DNA of 64,000 bases, taken from assembly GCF_029946515.1 (NCBI RefSeq), contig NZ_JARZHH010000016.1, forward strand, positions 118,713-182,712. Direction: 5' to 3'. This DNA comes from Polyangium sp. 6x1 (lineage in GTDB: Bacteria; Myxococcota_A; Polyangia; Polyangiales; Polyangiaceae). Below the pieces are notes generated by a model that saw nothing but the letters and a program-made list of their open reading frames with translations, searched no databases and was not told the origin of the DNA. A program made the translations under genes and the position numbers. Below are positions 46,889 to 54,138 of the stretch, piece by piece (the stretch's first letter is position 1; each line of letters begins with the position of its first letter).

Positions 46889-47491
46889 TCAGGGTGCGAC
46901 GAGCCCCCGCTGCGCGAGCGCCTCGCGGAGCTTCATGGCGCAGTCGAACACGATTGCCTGCATGCCGACGGCGCGGGCGCCCTCGCAGTTTTTCTCGCGA
47001 TCATCGACGAAGAGCGCCTGTTCGGGCCGCTCGCCGAGCCTCCGGCAAGGGACGAGGTACGCCTCGGGATCGGGCTTGCGCGCGCCGGTCTCGTACGAGA
47101 CGAACGCGCCGTCGAGCAGCATGTCGAGCTCGCAGCGCTCCGCGATCCAGCGGTACCAGGGCGGATAATTCGAGAGCGCGTAAAGCCGCACGTCAGGCGC
47201 GCTCGTTCGGAGGTCCGCGAGCAGCTCGCGGATGCCGGGCAGCAGCGCGTAACTCTCGCGGACGACCTTGCAAAACCCCTCGGCGTCGAAGGAGCGGCCG
47301 GGCAGGAACATCGAGAGGAACGCGCGCTCATCGATGCGCCCGAGCTCGAAGTCGACCCACGCCGTCGGGTGCTTGCACCGGAGCAGCTCGGGCAGGCTCA
47401 TCCCGAGGAACGAGGGCATGACGTCGCGGAAGGGGTCGCGGACGAGCGTGTCCATGACGTCGAAGAAGACGAGCCGCGGCCTGGGAAACAC
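46889..47491 (-). CDS. HAD-superfamily hydrolase
   Basis: A 200-residue haloacid-dehalogenase-like protein, probably a small-molecule phosphatase. Motif I is FFDVMDTL (Asp nucleophile and DxxDT), motif II the Ser in ALSNYP, motif III the Lys in RKPDPEAY, and motif IV FVDDREKNCEGA. A helical cap (about 20-95) is of the small class. The start is a GTG at 47491 and no ribosome site is obvious. It lies between direct-repeat copies C and D of the hairpin element, which may be a recombination substrate. Confidence 0.85.
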   Translation of the reverse strand: MFPRPRLVFFDVMDTLVRDPFRDVMPSFLGMSLPELLRCKHPTAWVDFELGRIDERAFLSMFLPGRSFDAEGFCKVVRESYALLPGIRELLADLRTSAPDVRLYALSNYPPWYRWIAERCELDMLLDGAFVSYETGARKPDPEAYLVPCRRLGERPEQALFVDDREKNCEGARAVGMQAIVFDCAMKLREALAQRGLVAP

Positions 47492-47534
47492 GCCGGGAGG
47501 ATGGCAGCGGGCGTCGGGGTGGGGAAGGGGAGGC

Positions 47535-47650
47535 GTTTCGCTGGGGCTTTGCCCCAGGCCCCAGCAGGGGCTGTCCGCCCCTGCACCCGGACCAGCGCAA
47601 GCGCTGGACTCGGGGTCGATGAACTGCGCGATGCGCAGTTCATCGAACGG
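47535..47650 (+). repeat. Four-hairpin repeat, copy D
   Basis: Hairpins at 47541-47557, 47565-47583, 47592-47607 and 47617-47645, with the same stems as copy C. It faces copy E tail to tail, with a spacer (about 47650-47723) that is related to the spacer between copies F and G. Confidence 0.85.
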
Positions 47651-47723
47651 GCCAGGTCAAGACCGCAACCCGAGACAGCCGCGCTGACGGTTCAACTGGC
47701 GACGCGGTACAGCGGCGGCCTGT

Positions 47724-47835
47724 GGGAAGAACTGCGCATCGCGCAGTTCTTCCCCAAATGGTCCAGGGCTGGCCCTGGTTCGGGTCGAGGGGCGAACAGC
47801 CCCCGCGGGGTCCGGGGCAGCGCCCCGGCGCGACG
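47724..47835 (-). repeat. Four-hairpin repeat, copy E (inverted)
   Basis: Read on -: H1 CCGGGGC/GCCCCGG (47812-47828), H2 GGGGC/GCCCC (47789-47803), H3 CCAGGGC/GCCCTGG (47763-47778), H4 GGGAAGAACTGCGC with loop GAT (47724-47754). H1 begins 11 nt after the alcohol dehydrogenase stop in the same sense. Confidence 0.85.
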
Positions 47836-47839
47836 CCTC

Positions 47840-48841
47840 CTACGCTCGCTTCGGCGTCAGCACCGCGGCCCCCGAGAAGCGCCCGTGCCGGAGGTCCGCG
47901 AGGGCTCTGGCGCCCTCCTCCAGCGGATAGACGTTCACTTCGGTTCGTAGCGGCACGCGAGGGGCGAGTGCGAGGAACTCCTCGCCGTCTTTCCGCGTCA
48001 GGTTTGCGACCGACCGCAGAACGCGCTCGCCCCACAGGATCGAATAGGGGAACGAGGGGATGTCACTCATATGGATCCCCCCGCAAACCACGGCCCCTCC
48101 TTTTCGCACGGCGCGCAGCGCGGCCGGGACGAGCTCGCCTGCGGGCGCGAAGATCAGGGCCGCATCGAGCTCCACCGGCGGCGGCTCGTTCGATGCGCCG
48201 GCCCATTCTGCTCCCATCTGGAGCGCGAATTCTTTTGCCTTTTCATCGCCGGCCCGCACGAAGCCGAAGACGCGACGACCCTGATGCCGCGCCACCTGCA
48301 CCACGAGGTGCGCTGCCGCGCCGAAACCGTAAATGCCGATTCGCTCCGCGTCCCCCGCCATGCGCAGCGTCCGATAGCCGATGAGACCGGCGCAAAGGAG
48401 CGGCGCAGCTTGCAGATCGGGATATCCCTCGGGAATGGGAAAACAATACCGGGCGTCGGCGACGGCCCGCTCGGCGAATCCGCCGTCGATCTGGTAGCCG
48501 GTGAAGCGCGCTGCGTCGCAGAGGTTCTCGCGTCCCGAAAGGCAATACGAGCATTTTCCGCAGGTGAAGCCGAGCCAGGGCACGCCCACGCGCGCCCCGC
48601 GGGCGAAGCGCGGCGTTTGGCCCGGCTGCGGCACCTCCGCGAGCACCTCGCCCACGATCTGGTGGCCGGGCACGAGCGGTAGCTTCGGATCGGGCAATTC
48701 GCCGTCGACCAGGTGAAGGTCGGTCCGGCAGACCGCGCAGGCTCGCACGTCGAGCAGCACCTCCCCCGGTCCGGGCGTCGGCTCGGGGCGTTCGAGGAGC
48801 GCGAGCGGGCGGCGGGGTTCGGTCAGGACGAGAGCGCGCAT
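47840..48841 (-). CDS. Zinc-dependent alcohol dehydrogenase
   Basis: A 333-residue medium-chain dehydrogenase. Catalytic zinc ligands Cys38 and His60 are present, but the usual Glu after GH is Gln61 (GHQIVG). The structural zinc site is Cys94-x2-Cys97-x2-Cys100-x7-Cys108. The nucleotide fold has GIYGFGAAAHLVVQVA, a GxGxxx variant. It is divergent from a MarR-type regulator across 96 nt, which suggests control by that regulator. A four-hairpin repeat lies directly after the stop. Confidence 0.88.
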   Translation of the reverse strand: MRALVLTEPRRPLALLERPEPTPGPGEVLLDVRACAVCRTDLHLVDGELPDPKLPLVPGHQIVGEVLAEVPQPGQTPRFARGARVGVPWLGFTCGKCSYCLSGRENLCDAARFTGYQIDGGFAERAVADARYCFPIPEGYPDLQAAPLLCAGLIGYRTLRMAGDAERIGIYGFGAAAHLVVQVARHQGRRVFGFVRAGDEKAKEFALQMGAEWAGASNEPPPVELDAALIFAPAGELVPAALRAVRKGGAVVCGGIHMSDIPSFPYSILWGERVLRSVANLTRKDGEEFLALAPRVPLRTEVNVYPLEEGARALADLRHGRFSGAAVLTPKRA

Positions 48842-48937
48842 GCCTTCAACATGGGCGGGAGACGGGCCGCGCAAGCCCCCACGCGCACCGGGTGGTTGCC
48901 GGCGGGCCCGTCCGGCTCTACCCTGTTGGGTCAAAAC

Positions 48938-49456
48938 ATGGGATCCCATGGATCGGAATCGCCGTCCGCCGAGAAGGCCGAGCTGACCGCCGTGCTCGAC
49001 TCGCTCCGTCACATCATCCGGGCGCTTCGGCTCTCGTCGTCGGCCGTGGAAAAGGCGCACGGCGTGAGCGGGGCGCAGCTCTTCGTCCTCGGCGAGCTGG
49101 CCAGCGGAAAACGCTACTCCATCGCCGAGCTCGCGGCGCGCACCGCCACCGACCCGAGCTCCGTCTCGGTCGTGGTCGCGCGCCTCGTCCAGCGCGGCCT
49201 CGTCGACCGGCACGTCTCTCCGGACGACGCGCGCCGCGCCGAGATCGCCATCACCCCCGCCGGCAGCGTCCTGCTCCGCGAGGCCGCCCCGCCCGTCCAG
49301 CTCAAGCTCATCGCCGCGCTCGCCGACCTGCCCGCGGACGAGCTTGCCGCCCTCACGCGTGGCCTCGGGCGCGTGGCCGCCGCTGTCGGCGCCGAGGGGC
49401 CTGCGCCCATGTTCTTCGAGCCGGAGTCGGACCGCCCGTCCCGGCGGAAGGCATGA
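48938..49456 (+). CDS. MarR-family transcriptional regulator
   Basis: A 172-residue winged-helix regulator: GVSGAQLFVLGELASGKRYS, then the recognition helix region ELAARTATDPSSVSVVVARL and wing RGLVDRHVSPDDARR. The ATG at 48938 (MGSHGS) is chosen; the frame is open upstream. It is divergent from the alcohol dehydrogenase gene, and the short intergenic region is the likely operator. The stop overlaps the next gene (ATGA). Confidence 0.87.
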   Translation: MGSHGSESPSAEKAELTAVLDSLRHIIRALRLSSSAVEKAHGVSGAQLFVLGELASGKRYSIAELAARTATDPSSVSVVVARLVQRGLVDRHVSPDDARRAEIAITPAGSVLLREAAPPVQLKLIAALADLPADELAALTRGLGRVAAAVGAEGPAPMFFEPESDRPSRRKA

Positions 49457-50514
49457 TCTCCTGCGCGGAGCCCTCGGTGCTGCACGCCCCACGCCCTGCC
49501 GCCCCGTCGACGCTCGCCGAGGCGGTGCATCGCTTCGGCCGCGACACGGTGGCGTTTCAGTCCCTCGCGCCCGGGATGCGCGCGTGGCGTGACGGCGCGG
49601 GGGGTTGGGTCGCGTTCGCGGACACGGGCCGGGCGTGGATCGCGGTCGGCTCGCCGCTCTGCGCGCCCGAGCATACGGGCCGGACGGCGCGCGCGTTCGT
49701 GCAGGCTGCGCGCGGGGTGGGCCGGCGCGCTGGGTTCTGCGCGGTCGAGGATTTTCCGCGCGACGCGTTCTTCGAGCGTTTGCTCCTGGGTCGGCAGCCG
49801 GTATGGGATCCGCTGCAATGGGATCGCGTGCTCGCCGGGCGGAGGAGTCTTCGCGAGCAGATCCGCCGCGCGCGCGCCAAAGGCGTGCGGGCGCGCGTGG
49901 TGAATGCCGAGGAGCTCGGGGGCGAGCTCGGCGCTGCGATCGCGGCCCTCTCGGCGCGCTGGTGCGCGGGGCGGCGGGGCGGCGCCTTGGGCTTCTTGCT
50001 CTCGGTGGACCTCTTTTATAGGCCCTCCGAGCGGCTCTACGTCGTCGCCGAGCGGGGCGCTCGCCTCTGCGCGGTGCTCGCGGCGGTGCCGGTGCCTGGC
50101 CGGGGCGGCTGGTTTTTCGAGGACATCCTCCGCGCCGACGACGCGCCGAACGGGACCGTGGAGCTCGTCGTGGACGCGGCGATGAAGGGGCTCGGGGCGG
50201 CGGCGTGCGGGCGCGTGACGATGGGCCTCGTCCCGCTCGCGGGGCCCTTGCCGCAGGGCTTGCGGCTCCTGCGGCGCATCGGGCACAACGTCTACGATTT
50301 CGAGGGCCTGCGCGCATTCCGGGCCCGCTTTGCGCCCGAGGCGTGGGAGCCGGTCTGGTTCGTCCGCCCGCGCGACACGAGTGAAATCGTCGCCTTGTGG
50401 GACGTGGCCTCGGCGCTCACGGGCGGGCATCCCCTTCGTTTTGCGTTTCGCGCGTGGGCCGAGGGCAGGAGAGGCCGGCCTCGACGCGCGCCGGGTGGAG
50501 CGCCGGCCGGCTGA
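49453..50514 (+). CDS. DUF2156 (lysylphosphatidylglycerol-synthase C-terminal-like) protein
   Basis: A 353-residue soluble protein with a GNAT-like double domain: VAFADTGRAWIAVGSPLCA, RARAKGVRARVVN, LLSVDLFYRPSERLYVVAER, and GLVPLAGPLPQGLRLLRRIG. It matches the DUF2156 domain found at the C terminus of MprF, which transfers amino acids to lipids, but lacks the membrane flippase part. Here it could act on lipid or another amine acceptor. Translationally coupled to the MarR gene through ATGA. Confidence 0.78.
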   Translation: MISCAEPSVLHAPRPAAPSTLAEAVHRFGRDTVAFQSLAPGMRAWRDGAGGWVAFADTGRAWIAVGSPLCAPEHTGRTARAFVQAARGVGRRAGFCAVEDFPRDAFFERLLLGRQPVWDPLQWDRVLAGRRSLREQIRRARAKGVRARVVNAEELGGELGAAIAALSARWCAGRRGGALGFLLSVDLFYRPSERLYVVAERGARLCAVLAAVPVPGRGGWFFEDILRADDAPNGTVELVVDAAMKGLGAAACGRVTMGLVPLAGPLPQGLRLLRRIGHNVYDFEGLRAFRARFAPEAWEPVWFVRPRDTSEIVALWDVASALTGGHPLRFAFRAWAEGRRGRPRRAPGGAPAG

Positions 50515-50625
50515 CGCACGGTTTGACCGGGACGAACCTGTGCGCGATCGACAGCGACAGTTCCAGTCTTGACGCGACTTTCCAGCCACCGTAGGAAGGT
50601 TTGTCCCTACACCTCGGAGGCCTCG

Positions 50626-51222
50626 TTGAAGAAAATCGCCATTCGCGTGGGCATCGGGCTCGCGGCCGTGATCGTGGTGCTCTTGATCGTGATCGCGACG
50701 CGCCCGTCCACGTACCGGGTCGAGCGTCATGCCACCATTGCGGCGCCGGTGGACCTCGTGTTTGCCCAGGTCAAGGACTTCCGGACGTGGGCGTCGTGGT
50801 CTCCGTGGGCCAAGCTCGATCCGAAGATGAAGACGAAGTTCGACGGCAAGCAAGGCGAGGTCGGCGCCGTGTACGAATGGGAGGGCAACGACGACGTCGG
50901 CGCGGGCCGGATGACGATCGCCGCGGTCAAGCCGAACGAGCGCGTGGACATCAAGCTCGAGTTCCTGAAGCCGTTCGCGTCCAAGGCCGACAATGGATTC
51001 GCTGTCGAGGCGGCAGGAAAGGAGACCAAGATCACGTGGTTCATGAGCGGCGAGAACGATTTTCTCGGGAAGGCATTTGGCCTCTTCATGGACATGGACG
51101 CGATGATCGGGAAGGACTTCGAGAATGGCCTCGGGAACTTCAAAAAGGTCGCCGAAGAGGCCGCGAAGGCGCCCCCAACGCCTGCCGAGCCCGAGACGGT
51201 GAACGCCGCCGCGCCGAAGTGA
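50626..51222 (+). CDS. Membrane-anchored SRPBCC-domain protein
   Basis: A 198-residue protein. A TTG start at 50626 follows CGGAGG by 5 nt and gives LKKIAIRVGIGLAAVIVVLL as a membrane anchor or signal. Residues about 30-180 form a START-like/polyketide-cyclase fold: HATIAAPVDLVFAQVKDFRTWASWSPWA, YEWEGNDDVGAGRM and WFMSGENDFLGKAFGLF. These domains bind hydrophobic ligands; the ligand is unknown. An upstream ATG at 50569 has no ribosome site and adds hydrophilic residues. Confidence 0.82.
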   Translation: MKKIAIRVGIGLAAVIVVLLIVIATRPSTYRVERHATIAAPVDLVFAQVKDFRTWASWSPWAKLDPKMKTKFDGKQGEVGAVYEWEGNDDVGAGRMTIAAVKPNERVDIKLEFLKPFASKADNGFAVEAAGKETKITWFMSGENDFLGKAFGLFMDMDAMIGKDFENGLGNFKKVAEEAAKAPPTPAEPETVNAAAPK

Positions 51223-51358
51223 CCGGCCCCCGAAGACGGAGCCCGTGACGGGGGCACGTTTCTGGCACCGTCGGTCCGTTGACGAAGAAGCGGATATCCT
51301 GGCATTGTCAACCGCTCCTGTGTCCACCGATTCAAACGCGGGCGCAGGGAGGGACCTC

Positions 51359-52681
51359 ATGCCGTACCCCGGACTGGAAGAGGAGTGCGCGGCGCTGCGC
51401 GCGCGGGTCGCCGAGCTGGAGGCGCGCCTCGCAGAAGCAGCGCCCGCCGATGGCGGCCCGCCTCGTGAAAGTCGCGCGTCCGCTCAGGACGGCGAGATCA
51501 TGCTTCTCCGGGCGGCGTTGCGAAGCCTCGCCGTGGGCGTCGTCCTTTGCGATCGTGAGGGCAAGCTCGTCCACTTCAACGACGCGGCGATGATGATGCT
51601 CGGGAAAGGCGCGAGCGACGCCGGGCCCTGGGACTGGTTCGAGCGATATGGTCTCTTTCTGCCGGACGGCGTGACCCCGTTTCCGACGGGCGAGCTTCCC
51701 CTCGCCCGCGCACTGCGGGGAGAGGTCACGGACGGCGTGGAGATGTTCGGGCGGAACGACGCGCGGCCCGAAGGCGTGGCCATGGAGGTCTCTGGCCGGC
51801 CCATTCGCGACGAAAAGGGCGAGCTCGTCGGCGCCGTGGTCGTATTCTGCGACATCAGCGAGCGGAAGCGATACGAGGCCGAGCGCGAGCGTCGGCGACG
51901 CGCCGACGAGCAACGCATCGCCGCCGAAAAGGACAGGCTTCGGATGGCGCGGATCCTCCAGGGGCTGCTCGACAACCTGGACGTGGTCGTCTGGGCGACC
52001 GACGAAAAAGGCATTTGCAACTTCCACGACGGCCGCGGAGCACTCTCGGCAGGCGTCGCGCGCGGTCAGCTCGTCGGGCAAAATTTCATCGCATCCGACG
52101 AGCACGTACGCCGCGCGCTCGCGGGCCATCCCGTCCACGTGATCGGCAAGTCGGACGGGGTCGTCTGGGAGCACTGGATGATCCCGGTGACCGAGGAAGA
52201 CAAGCGCATCTCGGGCGTCATCGGCATGAGCCTGAACATCAACGAGGCGCACCAGATCAAGACAGACCTCGAGGCAAAGCTCGCGCTGATTCAAAGGCAG
52301 CAGGAGGTCATCTTCAATCTGGAGACGCCCATCATCCAGGTCTGGGATCGTGTCCTCACGCTCCCGATGGTAGGCGTCGTCGACAGCCGTCGCGCCGCGC
52401 GTGTCACAGACGACCTCCTCGCCTCGGTGGCCCGCACGCAAGCACGCTTCGCAATCCTCGACCTGACAGGCGTCGAGGTGGTCGATACAGCCACAGCCGG
52501 GCACATGCTGAACATCATCAGCGCCGTCCGGCTCCTCGGGGCAGAAGGCATCATCACCGGGATCAAGCCAAACGTCGCCCAGACCATGATCTCTCTCGGC
52601 CTCGACCTGTCGCGCGTGCGCACGCTCGCCACCCTGCGCGACGGCCTCGGTCTCGCGATTCGACAGCTCGCGTCGAATTGA
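51359..52681 (+). CDS. PAS-PAS-STAS sensor, RsbR-like
   Basis: A 440-residue protein: an N-terminal coiled coil (EECAALRARVAELEARL), PAS domain 1 (about 45-160, VVLCDREGKLVHFNDAA), a linker coiled coil (about 165-195), PAS domain 2 (about 195-295), and a C-terminal STAS domain (about 325-435) with TPIIQVWDRVLTLPMVG and the phosphorylatable-type DLTGVEVVDTATAGHM. This is the layout of RsbR-type stressosome proteins that sense signals and control a sigma pathway. The ATG at 51359 follows GGGAGGGA. No rsbS or rsbT is adjacent. The stop is followed by hairpin repeat copy F. Confidence 0.88.
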   Translation: MPYPGLEEECAALRARVAELEARLAEAAPADGGPPRESRASAQDGEIMLLRAALRSLAVGVVLCDREGKLVHFNDAAMMMLGKGASDAGPWDWFERYGLFLPDGVTPFPTGELPLARALRGEVTDGVEMFGRNDARPEGVAMEVSGRPIRDEKGELVGAVVVFCDISERKRYEAERERRRRADEQRIAAEKDRLRMARILQGLLDNLDVVVWATDEKGICNFHDGRGALSAGVARGQLVGQNFIASDEHVRRALAGHPVHVIGKSDGVVWEHWMIPVTEEDKRISGVIGMSLNINEAHQIKTDLEAKLALIQRQQEVIFNLETPIIQVWDRVLTLPMVGVVDSRRAARVTDDLLASVARTQARFAILDLTGVEVVDTATAGHMLNIISAVRLLGAEGIITGIKPNVAQTMISLGLDLSRVRTLATLRDGLGLAIRQLASN

Positions 52682-52691
52682 GCTGGAAGGC

Positions 52692-52803
52692 GCTTCGCTG
52701 GGGCTTTGCCCCAGGCCCCACCGGGGCTATCCGCCCCTGGACCCGGACCAGCGCAAGCGCTGGACTCGGGGTCGATGAACTGCGCTCCGCGCAGTTCATC
52801 GAA
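52692..52803 (+). repeat. Four-hairpin repeat, copy F
   Basis: Hairpins at 52698-52714, 52723-52737 (loop TATCC), 52748-52763 and 52773-52801 (loop TCC). H1 begins 16 nt after the PAS-STAS stop in the same sense. It faces copy G tail to tail. Confidence 0.83.
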
Positions 52804-52918
52804 CAGCCGGGTTCAAGACCAGCCACGATCCTGCCAGCCGAGACAGCCTCGCCGACGGTTCGACTGGCAACGCCCGTTGAAGCGTGAGACGCCCTCGATG
52901 GTCTTGCCAACGGCCTGT

Positions 52919-53030
52919 GGGAAAAACTGCGCATCGCGCAGTTTTTCCCCCAAAGGTCCAGGGCTGGCCCTGGTTCGGGTCGAGGGGCGAATAGCCCCCG
53001 CGGGGTCCGGGGCAGCGCCCCGGCGCGACG
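52919..53030 (-). repeat. Four-hairpin repeat, copy G (inverted)
   Basis: Read on -: H1 CCGGGGC/GCCCCGG (53007-53023), H2 (52984-52998), H3 CCAGGGC/GCCCTGG (52958-52973), H4 GGGAAAAACTGCGC/GCGCAGTTTTTCCC with loop GAT (52919-52949). H1 starts 8 nt after the stop of the small lipoprotein in the same sense. Confidence 0.85.
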
Positions 53031-53031
53031 C

Positions 53032-53322
53032 TTACAGCTGTGTGCAGCGGGTGCTCGTGCAGGCGTAGCCGTCGAGACAATCGCGACCGTCCTTGCAGGA
53101 GCGCTCGCAGACGCCGGCGACACACGCATTGCCCATGCCGCAGCTTGCGTCGCTCAGGCATTCGACGCAGTGGTTTTCGACGCAGTACTGGAACGCCGCG
53201 TTTTTGCCCTCGCAATCGCGCTGGTTCGAGCATGGCACGGATTTCGGCTCGGGCACACAGGCCGCCCAGGCGACGACCATTCCGACGGAAAGGACGAACC
53301 AGCGTGTGAAGGAAGGTTTCAC
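53032..53322 (-). CDS. Small Cys-rich lipoprotein
   Basis: A 96-residue lipoprotein: signal MKPSFTRWFVLSVGMVVAWAAC with a lipobox-like WAAC, then a short Cys-rich body with eleven cysteines arranged in CxxxxxC pairs (RDCEGKNAAFQYCVENHCVEC, ASCGMGNACVAGVC, KDGRDCLDGYACTSTRC, the first shown here as DCEGKNAAFQYC). It resembles the Cys-rich repeats of myxobacterial surface proteins. GTG start at 53322 with GGAGGT upstream. Function unknown. Confidence 0.78.
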   Translation of the reverse strand: MKPSFTRWFVLSVGMVVAWAACVPEPKSVPCSNQRDCEGKNAAFQYCVENHCVECLSDASCGMGNACVAGVCERSCKDGRDCLDGYACTSTRCTQL

Positions 53323-53418
53323 GTGGCGGACCTCCAGACGCGCGGTTGCAGCAGAGAGTATGCCACCGCGACGAAAAGAGGTGCCCTGTGGCGCGCGTGA
53401 CCTCCGTGTCCGTCGGTA

Positions 53419-54138
53419 TCAGGCGCCTGCGTCGTCCACGCTGCGATCCCGGAGCCGATACCCGACTCCTGGCTCCGTCACGAGCCATTTGGGCCGCGCT
53501 GGGTTTGCTTCGATCTTCTTCCGCAGCTCGGCCATGTGGACGCGGACGTAATGGGGCTGGTTTGCGTAGGCCGGGCCCCAGACCTCCTTCAGGATGTGCT
53601 GGTGGGTCAGCACCTTGCCGGCGTTCTGTGCGAGCAAGACGAGCAGCTTGTATTCGATGGGGGTGAGGTGCACTTCTTGGCCCCCTCGTTTTACCTCGCG
53701 CCGCACGAGATCCACGCTGAGCTCTCCGACCTCGATGGCTTGCGCCCCGCTTGGCGCTGCCCCCGCGCGCGCGTGCCGCAGCGCGACTCGCATCCGCGCG
53801 AGTAGCTCGTTCACGCCGAAGGGTTTGGTCAGGTAATCGTCTGCCCCTGCGTCGAGTGCGGCGACCTTGTCGTCCTCGCGCCCGCGCGCCGAGATGACGA
53901 TTACGGGCATCCGACCCCATTCGCGGATCCGGCGCGTGAGCTCGATTCCGTCGCCGTCTGGCAGGCCGAGGTCGAGCAGCAGGAGCTCGGGATTGTGGGT
54001 GCTCGCGAGCATGAGCGCCTCTGCGGAGGTGCCTGCTTCGAGCAGCCGATAGCCGTGCGACGTCAGCGTCGCGCGCATGAACCTTCGCATCTGGGGTTCG
54101 TCCTCGACGAGGAGGACCAGCGGACGAAAATCCGTCAT
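53419..54138 (-). CDS. kdpE: Response regulator KdpE
   Basis: A 239-residue OmpR-family regulator. The receiver domain (about 1-120) has acidic residues VEDE and the phospho-Asp in LLLDLGLPDGDG, with the Lys in LTKPFG. The DNA-binding winged helix (about 140-235) ends with YVRVHMAELRKKIE. It is the last gene of the operon, overlapping kdpD (ATGA at 54135-54138). It would be phosphorylated by KdpD in response to low potassium or osmotic stress and bind direct repeats such as those at 58397-58415. Confidence 0.93.
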   Translation of the reverse strand: MTDFRPLVLLVEDEPQMRRFMRATLTSHGYRLLEAGTSAEALMLASTHNPELLLLDLGLPDGDGIELTRRIREWGRMPVIVISARGREDDKVAALDAGADDYLTKPFGVNELLARMRVALRHARAGAAPSGAQAIEVGELSVDLVRREVKRGGQEVHLTPIEYKLLVLLAQNAGKVLTHQHILKEVWGPAYANQPHYVRVHMAELRKKIEANPARPKWLVTEPGVGYRLRDRSVDDAGA

